Counted from the first letter of the stretch, positions 1 through 8,138 are shown. The stretch is 64,000 bases of DNA from Mesobacillus sp. AQ2 (GCF_030122805.1 NZ_CP126080.1:377001-441000), one strand, 5' to 3'. The notes: a model not told the origin generated them from the letters alone. Program-made: numbers and translations.

Positions 1-175
1 CTTTATTTAATGCGATTGATAGGTTCCCTTCAAGGACGTCCTTTGTAATATACCTTACGAGAAGTGGAAACAACAAAGACAAGGCGGAGACGATAAAGGC
101 ACATGCCAATACGGACAAAAACAATTTTTGATAAGGTTTATAATAAGAGAAAAATTTTTTGACTGAAGAATCCAT
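1..175 (-). CDS. ABC transporter permease/ATPase, N-terminal fragment
   Basis: This is the first 58 codons of a gene running off the left edge. The ATG complement ends at 175 and is preceded by an AAGGGG ribosome site. The peptide starts MDSSVKKFFSYYKPYQK and continues into a hydrophobic helix (LFLSVLACAFIVSALSLLF) and LVRYITKDVLEGNLS. This is the usual start of ABC exporters with fused membrane and ATPase domains (MsbA/YfiB type), which export lipids, drugs or peptides. The ATPase domain lies outside the window, so substrate and completeness are unknown. Confidence 0.65.
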   Translation of the reverse strand, partial: MDSSVKKFFSYYKPYQKLFLSVLACAFIVSALSLLFPLLVRYITKDVLEGNLSIALNK

Positions 176-181
176 GAGTTA

Positions 182-260
182 CCCCTTTATGTGTTATTTA
201 AATAAACACATATAAGGGAGTACACCGTAACAATTAAAGAAGTGTTTCCCCCTTATATGT
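182..260. repeat. Three related inverted motifs upstream of the ABC exporter gene
   Basis: The 11-bp arm ACATATAAGGG at 208-218 is perfectly complementary to CCCTTATATGT at 250-260. A third related copy, CCCTTTATGTGTT, lies at 183-195 and also faces 206-218 across a short AT spacer. The motifs sit just upstream of the exporter start at 175, so they may be operators of a dimeric repressor or part of a leader. The rest of 261-504 shows only AT-rich sequence and the ribosome site of the next gene. Confidence 0.4.
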
Positions 261-504
261 TTGTACGGTTTTGTTCATGATGTTTCTCATTGAAATTCCT
301 CCTTAATGGTTGATAAGAAAATTATAATCTAATTATTTGAAATAAGTACAGAATATTCTTAAAATTATTGATGAAATGTCCCTATGTCACCTAATCTCAG
401 ATTGGCTCTTGACCAGGCAAAACTGTTTTAATAGAGTCTGCAGCCACATTTTAGAAGTCAGAACAAATAAAGGTCAGACACACCCAAAGAGGAGGAGTTG
501 AATT

Positions 505-1173
505 GTGAAATTTTTGCTTACATCTGCAGGCATTAATAACAAAAGTATACATGAAGCGTTGGTTGACATGCTGGACAAGCCGATCGCCGACTCTAACGCC
601 CTGTGCATCCCCACCGCGATGTACGGACACCCCTGGGTTGGCCCCGGCGTCAAAGCTTGGGAGTTCATCAGCGGGAAAGAAGATAATCCTATGGTCGACC
701 TGGGCTGGAAATCTGTCGGCATTCTGGAACTCACAGCACTACCAAGTATTAGTGAAGACCGCTGGGTGCCGTTGTTACAGGAGACGGACGTCCTGCTGGT
801 CGCGGGAGGCGACGCCCTCTACCTGGGTTACTGGATGAAGCAGTCCGGATTGGCGGACCTCTTGCCGTCACTCAACGCAGTCTATGTGGGGATGAGCGCC
901 GGTAGCATGGTGATGGCACCTAGAATTGGGGACTTCTTCGTTAGCTGGACTTCGCCGAGCGGTGGCGATGAAACGCTGAGTATGGTCGATTTTGCAATGT
1001 TCCCGCATCTGGATCACGAGATGCTGCCGTATAACACGATGGCTGCTGCAGAGAGATGGGCCGCTGGGATGCAGGGGCCGGCATATGCAATTGATGATCA
1101 AACCGCCATCAAAGTGATTGACGGAGAGGTCGAAGTTGTCACTGAAGGGAATTGGATACTTTTTACGCCATAA
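505..1173 (+). CDS. Peptidase E-like (family S51, class I glutamine amidotransferase-like fold)
   Basis: The 222-residue protein resembles the peptidase E / cyanophycinase fold. It has a Rossmann-like start (MKFLLTSAG), VLLVAGGDALYL around residues 96-107, and the nucleophile elbow GMSAGS with Ser131 as likely catalytic serine. Peptidase E members release N-terminal aspartate from dipeptides in the cytoplasm, but specificity cannot be read here. The start is GTG at 505, eight bases after GGAGGAG. The gene is GC-rich, with many C/G third positions, in a markedly AT-rich neighbourhood, so recent acquisition is plausible. It appears to be a single-gene unit. Confidence 0.75.
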   Translation: MKFLLTSAGINNKSIHEALVDMLDKPIADSNALCIPTAMYGHPWVGPGVKAWEFISGKEDNPMVDLGWKSVGILELTALPSISEDRWVPLLQETDVLLVAGGDALYLGYWMKQSGLADLLPSLNAVYVGMSAGSMVMAPRIGDFFVSWTSPSGGDETLSMVDFAMFPHLDHEMLPYNTMAAAERWAAGMQGPAYAIDDQTAIKVIDGEVEVVTEGNWILFTP

Positions 1174-1535
1174 TCTTACTACGCTGCTAGCATCTGGGAT
1201 GCACCCCCAAATTCACCGAGTACTACAGTTCAATAATGAGGTATTCATCGAGATTCCGTGCAAGTACAGTTGCGGAGAATAGAAGACTTCGGTTTTTGTT
1301 GATACTTGATCGACTTGAATGGTGACAACCTAGCAGTGATGTATTCGGAGATCATATTCGTAAAATATTAAAAAACTCACCAGGCACCTCAACTGTTGCC
1401 ACATACACTCAACGCATGTGGAGTGTGTGGCGCAACTCATTTTACAAGAAGGCAACTAACCCTTACTGGAGTTGCCTTTACATGTCCTGTAAAGGATTAA
1501 CGAGGCTTTAATGGATATGAATATCGCCGTCTTTA
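1174..1535. other. Gene-free stretch with decayed sequence and repeat copy A
   Basis: No ORF with a ribosome site is visible. An open stretch near 1330-1390 reads S-D-V-F-G-D-H-I-R-K-I-L and could be a fragment of a lost gene, but I could not identify it. Repeat copy A and its terminator occupy 1376-1482. Confidence 0.4.
1376..1482 (+). repeat. Dispersed intergenic repeat, copy A, with terminator
   Basis: The copy contains TGTTGCCACATACACTCAAC followed by a GTGGAGTGTGTGGCGCAACT section. It ends in a terminator hairpin with arms AAGGCAACT (1449-1457) and AGTTGCCTT (1470-1478). Related copies are near 2786, 4345, 7321, 9787 and 12075. Confidence 0.55.
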
Positions 1536-1640
1536 TTGGAAGTTATTATTGTCGTTATTACAGGTGCAGGCAGCGGGCTAGGTGCTTCGCTGACTAGAAA
1601 GTATTCTGAACTGGGCTGCCGAGTGTGTGTTTTTTTATGA
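1536..1640 (+). pseudogene. Remnant of a short-chain dehydrogenase (SDR) N-terminus
   Basis: Translation from about 1542 gives a beta strand followed by VITGAGSGLGASLTRKYSEL and GCRVCVFL, then a TGA stop at 1638. TGAGSGLG is the classical SDR TGxxxGxG nucleotide-binding motif, with the first helix and second strand after it. Nothing of the catalytic YxxxK half follows and no ribosome site precedes it. I read it as the 5' relic of a deleted SDR gene. Confidence 0.65.
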
Positions 1641-1674
1641 AATGTTACTGAGAATCCTACCATCATTATACTTG

Positions 1675-1704
1675 TTGACAATTTTACTTGGCTGATTATA
1701 TACT
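1675..1704 (+). promoter_or_regulatory. Sigma-A-type promoter for the EamA gene
   Basis: TTGACA at 1675-1680 is followed after 18 bases by TATACT at 1699-1704 (TATATA with a 16-base spacer is also possible). The only downstream gene in the same direction starts at 1832. Confidence 0.6.
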
Positions 1705-1768
1705 TTTACTGAATTGAATAATAAAACTTTTTTTAGTTTGTGGATTTTTCTAGAGAAACTCTATTTTC

Positions 1769-1807
1769 GCCACACAATTGCCTTTTTGGCAGTTGTGTGG
1801 CTTTTTA
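1769..1807 (+). terminator. Intrinsic terminator/attenuator in the EamA leader
   Basis: A 14-bp stem with arms GCCACACAATTGCC (1769-1782) and GGCAGTTGTGTGGC (1788-1801) has a five-T loop and is followed by a T run. It lies between the strong promoter at 1675 and the ribosome site at about 1817, so it could act as an attenuator. No recognised riboswitch precedes it. Confidence 0.65.
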
Positions 1808-1831
1808 TTTGTAAAAAAGGAGGGGAAGATT

Positions 1832-2746
1832 TTGAAACATTGGCATTATGCATTAATTGTTTTTATAGGAGGAAGTTGTTATGGAGTATTATCAACATTT
1901 GTCAAATTTGCATACTCAGCTAACCTTTCAGCACCTGAGGTTACAGGTGGACAATATTTTTTTGGAGCAGTATTGATTTGGATCATTTTCCTATTTACTA
2001 AAAAGATAAAATTTACTTTTACTCAAACATCTAAATTGCTATTATCCGGAATTCCATTTGGCTTAACATCTTTATTTTATTACCAGTCTCTTCAAAGACT
2101 TGATGCTGCATTAGCCATCGTTTTTTTATTTCAGTTTGTCTGGATTGGTACAGTTTTTGATTGGATATTTAATAAGAAAAGGCCTTCCAAAGAAAAGCTT
2201 GTTTCTATAACCATTCTCTTAATTGGTTCAGTTTTAGCAGCAAATATTGTTTTACAAGAGGGAAGTGTTCCCTCATGGCAAGGGGGAATTTGGGGATTGC
2301 TTGCTGCTGTTTCATTTACTGCTTCGGTTTTTTTGAGTGGTTCAGTCGAGAAGGATATTCCGCCAGTGCAAAAAAGTGCTCTTCTTTCAACTGGTGCATT
2401 AATAGTTGTTTTTGCATTGTATCCGCCAACATTTCTATTCGACGTTTCTGTGTTATCGAACTTGGCACCATATGGGCTGCTGCTTGGTTTGTTTGGAGTA
2501 GCTCTTCCGCCACTTTTATTTTCAATTGGAATGCCGCATATTGGACCAGGACTTGGCACCATATTAGTAGCTTCTGAACTTCCGGTAGCCGTTACATTGT
2601 CTTCATTCGTTTTGCTGGAGCATATAAGCTGGACTCAGTGGGTGGGAGTATTACTCATTTTAATTGGGATTGTAAGTGGAAATATTAAGAGTGACAAAGG
2701 GAAGTGTAAATCTTTTAATAAAGAAATACTAGCCCATGAAATGTAG
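1832..2746 (+). CDS. EamA/DMT-superfamily membrane transporter
   Basis: A protein of about 304 residues made almost entirely of hydrophobic helices (about ten), in two similar halves. Each half has EamA features, for example YGVLSTFVKFAYSANLSAPEV and YYQSLQRLDAALAIVFLFQF. Members export small metabolites or amino acids; the substrate here is unknown. I chose TTG at 1832 because AAAGGAGGGGAAG lies immediately upstream; an ATG at 1778 lies inside the leader hairpin and lacks such a site. The C-terminus is lysine-rich and cytoplasmic. Confidence 0.8.
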   Translation: MKHWHYALIVFIGGSCYGVLSTFVKFAYSANLSAPEVTGGQYFFGAVLIWIIFLFTKKIKFTFTQTSKLLLSGIPFGLTSLFYYQSLQRLDAALAIVFLFQFVWIGTVFDWIFNKKRPSKEKLVSITILLIGSVLAANIVLQEGSVPSWQGGIWGLLAAVSFTASVFLSGSVEKDIPPVQKSALLSTGALIVVFALYPPTFLFDVSVLSNLAPYGLLLGLFGVALPPLLFSIGMPHIGPGLGTILVASELPVAVTLSSFVLLEHISWTQWVGVLLILIGIVSGNIKSDKGKCKSFNKEILAHEM

Positions 2747-2785
2747 ACATCACATATTCCTATAAAGGGGTTTTAAAAACTTAAA

Positions 2786-2838
2786 GTGTTGCCATTCAAT
2801 CAATGATTGTAGAGTGTGTTGCGCAAATAGAGTTAAAG
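2786..2838 (+). repeat. Dispersed intergenic repeat, partial copy F
   Basis: GTTGCCATTCAATCAATGAT followed by TGTAGAGTGTGTTGCGCAAA matches the central part of copy A (GTTGCCA...GTGGAGTGTGTGGCGCAAC). This copy does not end in the family terminator. Confidence 0.45.
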
Positions 2839-2895
2839 TAGCTTGGTATCAAAGGTTTTAAGCCTTTAAATTAAAAAATTAAAGTATGTTTTATG

Positions 2896-2928
2896 TTCCC
2901 TCAGACTGTTGGTTTGGGGGATTTTGTT
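2896..2928 (+). terminator. Intrinsic terminator downstream of the EamA gene
   Basis: CCCTCA and TGGGGG form a short GC stem around loop GACTGTTGGTT, followed by ATTTTGTTTT. Stem and loop are nearly identical to the terminator after the M4 protease gene at 43288. The rest of 2747-3101 holds repeat copy F and nothing else I recognise. Confidence 0.5.
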
Positions 2929-3101
2929 TTGTAGAATCTTGCTATGAGGAAGAAACTAGGATATTTGCGATGGCGTTCCAATAAAATTCGAATTAAGAAC
3001 AGCCATGCTCGAGAGAGAATATGTTGGTGAAAAACAGGAAGAAATTTTTGAACATGTAGATATATAATTACAATAGATGTGAGATAGAGAGGTGAAGGTC
3101 T

Positions 3102-3653
3102 ATTACAAGCGAAGAAAAATGGAAAGCAGTTAGTACCTGTAATCATTCATATGATGGATTGTTTTATTATGCAGTCATAACAACTGGAATCTTTTGCAGA
3201 CCATCCTGTAGGGCCAAGACACCTTTGAAAAAGAACATTATTTTCTTTGATTATATAGAGGATGCACTGAAAGATGGATTTAGGCCATGCAAAATGTGCA
3301 GGCCTGATCTTAATGGAACAACGTATGAACCTAATAAAGAATTAATAGAAAGGGCAAAAGAAATAATTATTAGCAGTTATAACGAGCCTCTTAATCGTAA
3401 AAAAATAGCCGAGAAGCTTGGTGTAAGCAATAATCATCTAGCTAGATTATTTAAACATTATTATGGTATGACCATATCTGAATATATTATTGAGATAAGA
3501 ATGGAAGAAGCAACCAGGCTCTTGACACATACAGACATAGAAATTACTGAAGTTGCACTTAAAACAGGGGTTAAAAGCATGTCTAACTTTTACAAAATTT
3601 TTAAAGAAAGAACTGGTTTAACCCCAAAAGAATATAGATTGAAGAGTCTATAA
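3102..3653 (+). CDS. adaA: AdaA-type methylphosphotriester-DNA methyltransferase and transcription activator
   Basis: AdaA takes a methyl group from DNA phosphotriesters onto a cysteine and then activates the adaptive response. The N-terminal zinc/methyl-acceptor domain has Cys32, Cys36, Cys63 and Cys66 (GIFCRPSCRAK, RPCKMCRPD). Their spacing is exactly that of Cys38/42/69/72 in E. coli Ada. A two-helix-turn-helix AraC domain fills the C-terminal half and ends in GLTPKEYR. The reading frame has a stop at 3093. The only position giving a full domain and a good ribosome site (GAGGTGAAGG) is an ATT codon at 3102. A TTG at 3159 would remove 19 residues and has no site. So the gene uses a rare ATT start or has a mutated start codon. 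No adaB follows. Confidence 0.8.
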   Translation: MTSEEKWKAVSTCNHSYDGLFYYAVITTGIFCRPSCRAKTPLKKNIIFFDYIEDALKDGFRPCKMCRPDLNGTTYEPNKELIERAKEIIISSYNEPLNRKKIAEKLGVSNNHLARLFKHYYGMTISEYIIEIRMEEATRLLTHTDIEITEVALKTGVKSMSNFYKIFKERTGLTPKEYRLKSL

Positions 3654-3698
3654 GATAATTATTTCAAGAGATGCTTCTTAAAACTAGGGAGGGATAAT

Positions 3699-4172
3699 AT
3701 GAGAAATAACTTTCAAATCGTTGCGTTACAAGAGAAGGAATTTAATAACCTATTTTTGTTGAATGAAGAAGCATTAAAAAGTATCGGGGCAGTCAAAATG
3801 ATCGCAAATAAAAAGCCTGGATATCCCTGCAGGGTAAGTTTGAAGGATGCAGAGGTAGGAGAAGAGGTAATCTTACTGAATTACCAATATCATTCTGTTA
3901 ATTCGCCTTATAAAGCAAGTGGGCCTATATTTATACGAAAGGGTGCAACTACCGCTAAGCTGGATGTAAATGAAATTCCGGATATGTTACATCATAGGTA
4001 TCTTTCCGTACGCGGCTACAATACTGACTCAATGATTGTAGAAGCAAGGGTTATAGAAGGGGTAAATTTGAGAGAAAATATAGATGGAATTTTTGATAAT
4101 AAAGAAGTAGAATATATTCACATTCTTAATGTTAAACCAGGCTGCTATAACTGCCTTGTTAATAGGGTGTAA
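3699..4172 (+). CDS. DUF1203-like protein
   Basis: The 157-residue soluble protein has GYPCRVSLKDAEVGEEVILL, then NYQYHSVNSPYKASGPIFIR, and a C-terminal VEYIHILNVKPGCYNC segment. These features agree with the DUF1203 family, whose function is unknown. The ATG is preceded by AGGGAGGG. It starts 45 bases after the AdaA gene on the same strand, so the two are probably co-transcribed, though a role in alkylation repair would be guesswork. Confidence 0.7.
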   Translation: MRNNFQIVALQEKEFNNLFLLNEEALKSIGAVKMIANKKPGYPCRVSLKDAEVGEEVILLNYQYHSVNSPYKASGPIFIRKGATTAKLDVNEIPDMLHHRYLSVRGYNTDSMIVEARVIEGVNLRENIDGIFDNKEVEYIHILNVKPGCYNCLVNRV

Positions 4173-4344
4173 TAAAGTTGGAAATGCAAATATCTATTAT
4201 CCTATAAGCATTATTATACCTTGCCATATGAGAACAGGTAAATAAGAGCTTAGAAGGCAATGTAGGAGGTGCAAAAAGACGACAGGTGGGAGTGGAGATG
4301 ACCTGGAGTTGAGGGGGGATTTTGACAAAACGAGATAGTAACTT

Positions 4345-4452
4345 ACCAGCATCCTGTGTTGTCATATACTCTTAGTGCACTGTGAAGCTGTGGTAGAAAT
4401 TGTATTAGCATAAATAAGAGAGCCCTATCCATTTGGCGGATAGGGCTCTTTA
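4345..4452 (+). repeat. Dispersed intergenic repeat, copy B, with terminator
   Basis: TGTTGTCATATACTCTTAGT, then CACTGTGAAGCTGTGGTAG, parallels copy A. It ends in a perfect 12-bp stem with arms AGAGCCCTATCC (4419-4430) and GGATAGGGCTCT (4438-4449) followed by T's, a good intrinsic terminator. The rest of 4173-4614 shows no gene. Confidence 0.6.
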
Positions 4453-4614
4453 AGAAGCGATACTTTACTAATTGGAATGATATTTCGCTTCCCGAATGAG
4501 ACGTAAGACCATCTCTATTTCTTTAGCGCAGTGTTTTATGGAAAGGAAAGAACTGTTAATGCCCACTCAAGTAAAAAGAATCGGGAAGGTTGAATCATAA
4601 AAAGGTTTACTGTC

Positions 4615-5562
4615 TTATCGGATTGTTAGAGTGCGATCGGTTTCACGTCCAAAACCATCTACTTCCAGACGGTCTTTATAAACCTTTAATATGGAATATG
4701 CATTTGTATCAGCGGTTTCTACCATTCCCTTAAGGTTTAAATAATGAATTCCATTTTTATATTCATAATTTCCCGCATGGTTATGTCCATTAAAGAATGC
4801 AACAACATTGCCGGCTGCCTCGAGTTCTGCCATTACTGCTTCGGAATTCCACACATTATGCTCATTTTCAGGGTAAACAGGCATATGGGAGAAGACAACG
4901 ACTTTTTCATGTGATTTCGCAGCCTTTTCAAGCACATCGTGAAGCCATTTTAGCTGTTCTTCGCTTACCCCGCCGTTCCAGGTTTGAGCGTTGATGGCAT
5001 TCTTTTCTTTTAATTCGGTATACATTTTTTCAGCCTGCTGATATTTCTCAGATCCTGCTGAATTTGCGTAAAGGCTAAGGTCATTGGTGTCTAGTGCGAT
5101 AAATCGCCAGTTCTTGTATTTGAAATCATAATATTGATTCGGCATGCCGAGGATATCAACGACTTGATCTGTTGTTACAGGAAAGTCATGATTGCCAAGA
5201 AGATGATATTTCGGACCCTCAATTGTGTTGAAGTATGGAAGAATGGTTGAAAAGCTGGATATATTGCGGTCAATCAAATCACCTGTTTGTACAGTGAAAT
5301 CTACATCTTGCTCATTAAATGTTTGTGAAGCCTCCATTAACTTGTCGATCGAATTGCGGTAAAAGCGGGTTCCGTTATCGGTACAGTCACAGTACTGAAT
5401 ATCCGGTACAATACCAAATGTAAATTTTGGCTTTTCTTCCGTTTTTGCGAACGCTGAAGTTGTGGGGCTGACTGCAGCAAGGGAAATCGCAAGTGCAGAA
5501 GCGGTTACCAGGCCTTTTAGGTTTATTCCTAGTTTCTTCTTTGTTGTTTGTCCATTTAACAT
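4615..5562 (-). CDS. Exported metallophosphoesterase (calcineurin-like)
   Basis: The 315-residue protein has a Sec signal peptide (KKK, hydrophobic core, AFA/K cleavage near residue 39). It carries the full metallophosphoesterase motif set: GIVPDIQY, TGDLID, LLGNHD, VVFSHMP and FNGHNH, which bind two metal ions. The order resembles secreted phosphodiesterases/pyrophosphatases of the ADP-ribose/CDP-alcohol diphosphatase type; the substrate is not known. The ATG at 5562 follows GGAAAGGGGAA; an upstream ATG (5589) lacks a site. It lies divergent from an exported glycerophosphodiesterase, with Pho-box-like repeats between them, which suggests phosphate scavenging outside the cell. Confidence 0.8.
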   Translation of the reverse strand: MLNGQTTKKKLGINLKGLVTASALAISLAAVSPTTSAFAKTEEKPKFTFGIVPDIQYCDCTDNGTRFYRNSIDKLMEASQTFNEQDVDFTVQTGDLIDRNISSFSTILPYFNTIEGPKYHLLGNHDFPVTTDQVVDILGMPNQYYDFKYKNWRFIALDTNDLSLYANSAGSEKYQQAEKMYTELKEKNAINAQTWNGGVSEEQLKWLHDVLEKAAKSHEKVVVFSHMPVYPENEHNVWNSEAVMAELEAAGNVVAFFNGHNHAGNYEYKNGIHYLNLKGMVETADTNAYSILKVYKDRLEVDGFGRETDRTLTIR

Positions 5563-5644
5563 AAAAATTCCCCTTTCCTTTTCCTGCAAGAAGTATGTGT
5601 GATTCTTTCTAATAATAGACTATTTAAATTTTGAAAAAGCTATA

Positions 5645-5683
5645 TTAACAATCTCTTTACCAAATTTTGATTTATTAAAGAAA
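5645..5683. promoter_or_regulatory. PhoP-box-like direct repeats
   Basis: TTAACA (5645), TTTACC (5656) and TTGATT (5667) are spaced by five bases each, as in Bacillus PhoP boxes (TT[A/C]ACA with 11-bp periodicity). A second pair, TTTACA (5894) and TATCTA (5905), stands next to TATAAT (5915-5920) in front of the glycerophosphodiesterase gene. Both flanking genes encode exported phosphodiesterases, a typical Pho-regulon function. The rest of 5563-5956 is AT-rich with no gene. Confidence 0.4.
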
Positions 5684-5956
5684 TCCAGTGAAAATCTTAA
5701 AAAAAAACCGTACTTTTATATCTTTACTTTTTTGCTGAGTAAAATGACAGATAGCTTTATAGGATTCTCGATAGTGCAAGAAGTCGAAGTAATCAGTGCT
5801 GGGAGATTTTATGTTCCTCTTTGATTGACCAAATACCTATGAGGATTTTACTGGTTTTTATTTACGGTTTATTATCATAATACTAGATGAAATTTTACAA
5901 CTCCTATCTAAACTTATAATAGTTATTTATTTTACAAGATTAAGGGAGTTGAGAGA

Positions 5957-7063
5957 ATGAAGAAAAAAAAGTTCATATTAGCAACATTGGCTGCTCTGAT
6001 GGTGAGTACAGCTGCCAGCCAGGTATCAACACAGTCTGTTTCGGCGGCTGAGAACCCGACTTGGTCACATAACTCAAAGAGCTTTGGTCCAAAGGAGTTC
6101 GACCTGCAGGCCCACCGCGGAGGAATTGGACTAACTGTTGAGTCAACGATTGCCTCGTTTTCCAAAGCACTTGAAGTCGGTGTGAGTACCCTTGAGCTCG
6201 ACGTGCAGATCACCGAGGATCATCAAGCTGTTGTCACGCACGACCGTAAGATATCAGGTGCCAAGTGCCAGGACACAGGACCGGCCTTCGAAGGAGATCC
6301 TGAATATCCTTACGTAGGAAAATACATAAAGGACCTTACCCTTGACCAGGTGCGTACATTGGACTGTGGCTCTCTTAAACTGCAGCAATTCCCGGGGCAG
6401 GAGCTGAGTCCTGGAGCAAAGATGCCCCTGCTTAGCGAGGTGTTTGATCTTGTCAAGTTCTACCACGCAAACAAAGTGTGGATGAACATCGAGACGAAAG
6501 TGGAGGCCGGGGCACCTGAGGAGACTGCTCCACGTGAAGAATTCGTACAGATTGTTGCCCGGGAGGTTCGCGAGGCAGGGATGATTAACCGGGTGTCAAT
6601 TCAAAGCTTTGACTGGGGCGCACTTATGCGAATGCGTGAGGTTGAGCCTCGCCTGCCTATCGTCGCTTTGACTAACGGTCCGCAGTTCCTCCAGCCTGGA
6701 CAGCCTGGTGCCTCTCCTTGGTTGGGTGGAATTGATATTGACGACTTTAGTGGCGACCTTGTTGCCGCTGCCCACTCATTCGGTGCAGATGCCATCTCCC
6801 CTGTACACGGTTTTCCGCAGAATGGCAAAGTCACAGATGAGAACTATGAACCCTATGTAACTAAGAGTATGGTGCAGGAAGCGCATAATTACGGTATGAA
6901 GGTTATACCGTGGACAGTAGACGACGAGCCGACGATGAATAAGCTTATCAATGACGGCGTTGACGGGATCATCACCGACTACCCGGACATGCTTCGTAAG
7001 GTCATGGAGCAGCATAGCATGGAACTGCCTAAGAACTACTTGGCTCCCAAGGACTTTGAGTAA
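5957..7063 (+). CDS. Exported glycerophosphodiester phosphodiesterase
   Basis: The 368-residue protein has a signal peptide (MKKKKFILATLAALM..., cleavage near SVSAA/E). GDPD motifs follow: QAHRGG, VESTIASF (usually ENT), LELDVQITEDHQAVVTHD, NIETKVE, and the C-terminal VIPWTVDDEPTM and GVDGIITDYPDML. It would hydrolyse glycerophosphodiesters or teichoic-acid-type polyglycerol phosphate to glycerol-3-phosphate outside the cell. The ribosome site is AAGGGAGTTGAGAG. The gene is clearly richer in G/C third positions than its surroundings, like the peptidase E-like gene at 505, hinting at acquisition. Confidence 0.88.
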   Translation: MKKKKFILATLAALMVSTAASQVSTQSVSAAENPTWSHNSKSFGPKEFDLQAHRGGIGLTVESTIASFSKALEVGVSTLELDVQITEDHQAVVTHDRKISGAKCQDTGPAFEGDPEYPYVGKYIKDLTLDQVRTLDCGSLKLQQFPGQELSPGAKMPLLSEVFDLVKFYHANKVWMNIETKVEAGAPEETAPREEFVQIVAREVREAGMINRVSIQSFDWGALMRMREVEPRLPIVALTNGPQFLQPGQPGASPWLGGIDIDDFSGDLVAAAHSFGADAISPVHGFPQNGKVTDENYEPYVTKSMVQEAHNYGMKVIPWTVDDEPTMNKLINDGVDGIITDYPDMLRKVMEQHSMELPKNYLAPKDFE

Positions 7064-7192
7064 AAATAAAATCTTAGCTAAACCCATTACTTAAAAGCGC
7101 CTGTGCTGAATATCTTAATTCAAGGCGATTTGAGCTCCTAGCTAGAAAGTTTTGAATCTATTTATCTTTTACTTTTAATCTCTTGTTACTCA

Positions 7193-7220
7193 CGACGGGA
7201 AATGCTCCCGTCGTTTTTTG
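7193..7220 (+). terminator. Intrinsic terminator after the GDPD gene
   Basis: CGACGGGA (7193-7200) pairs perfectly with TCCCGTCG (7206-7213) and is followed by six T's. Confidence 0.85.
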
Positions 7221-7315
7221 TATGCCAGGCAGGTTCATTAACTTGGCGGTAAGAGTCCGCTATGGGAGTTAGGATATACAAACCATTAGCTGAAGGCAAG
7301 GGTGCTATTTTGATG

Positions 7316-7422
7316 AAGGTGTAAACTCACCAAGCACCTTTTGTATTGGCATATACAATCAACTTACTGTGAAGCTGTTTCGAAATTAGAGAGTCTTATC
7401 CCTTGGAGGATAAGGCTCTTTT
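7316..7422 (+). repeat. Dispersed intergenic repeat, copy C, with terminator
   Basis: CTCACCAAGCACC parallels copy A (CTCACCAGGCACC). It is followed by TTGGCATATACAATCAAC and ACTGTGAAGCTGTTTCG. The terminator arms are AGAGTCTTATCC (7389-7400) and GGATAAGGCTCT (7408-7419), followed by T's. The rest of 7064-7520 shows no gene. Confidence 0.55.
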
Positions 7423-7520
7423 AGCAGTATGTTTTATTTCCATCTTTTGGTGTGATATATTGGTATGAGTCTTTGGAAGCCCTTGAAGGAGAGGGTTAAC
7501 ATAAATGGGAGTGATCTGAA

Positions 7521-8138
7521 TTGGATAGCATTATTTTTGATCTGGATGGAACTATTTGGGATCCAATAGATACGGTCCTTAGTGCCTGGAACAGCGTTAT
7601 AAGAAAAAGTAATCACTTAAATAGTGAATTAACCCGGAAAGACTTTGAAGGTACGATGGGTTTACAGATGAATGAAATAACCAGGAAGTTCTTCCCTACC
7701 CTTAATGATAATGAGCGTCAAGAAATAATAAAAGATTGTTGCGAAGTAGAACATTCTGTCATAGAAAAAAGCGGAGGGGTTCTTTTTGACAATGTAGAGA
7801 ATGTCTTAAAAGAGCTTTCTCGAAAATACAAACTATTCATCGTCAGTAACTGCCAGGATGGTTACATAGAAGCGTTTTATAAGTATCATAGGCTTGATCA
7901 GTATTTTTTGGACTTTGAAAACCCAGGCAGAACTGGTTTGTCAAAAGGTGAAAATATTAAATTAATTATTGAGAGAAACAACTTATCAAATCCAGTTTAT
8001 GTGGGCGACACTCAAGGTGATTTAGATGCAGCCAGATTTGCTAACATTCCCTTTATATATGCTGAATACGGATTTGGCCAAGTAAGTGAATATGATATGA
8101 AAGTTAAAAGCTTTGAAGAACTTTTAAGATTATGCTAG
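7521..8138 (+). CDS. HAD-superfamily hydrolase
   Basis: The 205-residue protein opens with the nucleophile motif IIFDLDGTIWD. Motif II-like VSNCQDGY lies near residue 114, and VGDTQGDLDAARFANIPFIY supplies the metal-binding acidic motif near residue 160. This is the phosphoglycolate phosphatase/PGMB-like branch (C1 cap). The physiological phosphate ester is unknown. The start is TTG at 7521 behind GGGAGTGA. The next gene starts 30 bases downstream, so the two are probably one transcript. Confidence 0.85.
   Translation: MDSIIFDLDGTIWDPIDTVLSAWNSVIRKSNHLNSELTRKDFEGTMGLQMNEITRKFFPTLNDNERQEIIKDCCEVEHSVIEKSGGVLFDNVENVLKELSRKYKLFIVSNCQDGYIEAFYKYHRLDQYFLDFENPGRTGLSKGENIKLIIERNNLSNPVYVGDTQGDLDAARFANIPFIYAEYGFGQVSEYDMKVKSFEELLRLC

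Noticed and set aside
1640..1831. T-box or known riboswitch in the EamA leader
   Set aside because: I found a promoter and a terminator hairpin but no T-box sequence (GGGTGG-type) or other conserved aptamer core.
1714..1923. ORF spanning the EamA leader hairpin
   Set aside because: It runs through the terminator and into the EamA gene in another frame, without a ribosome site.
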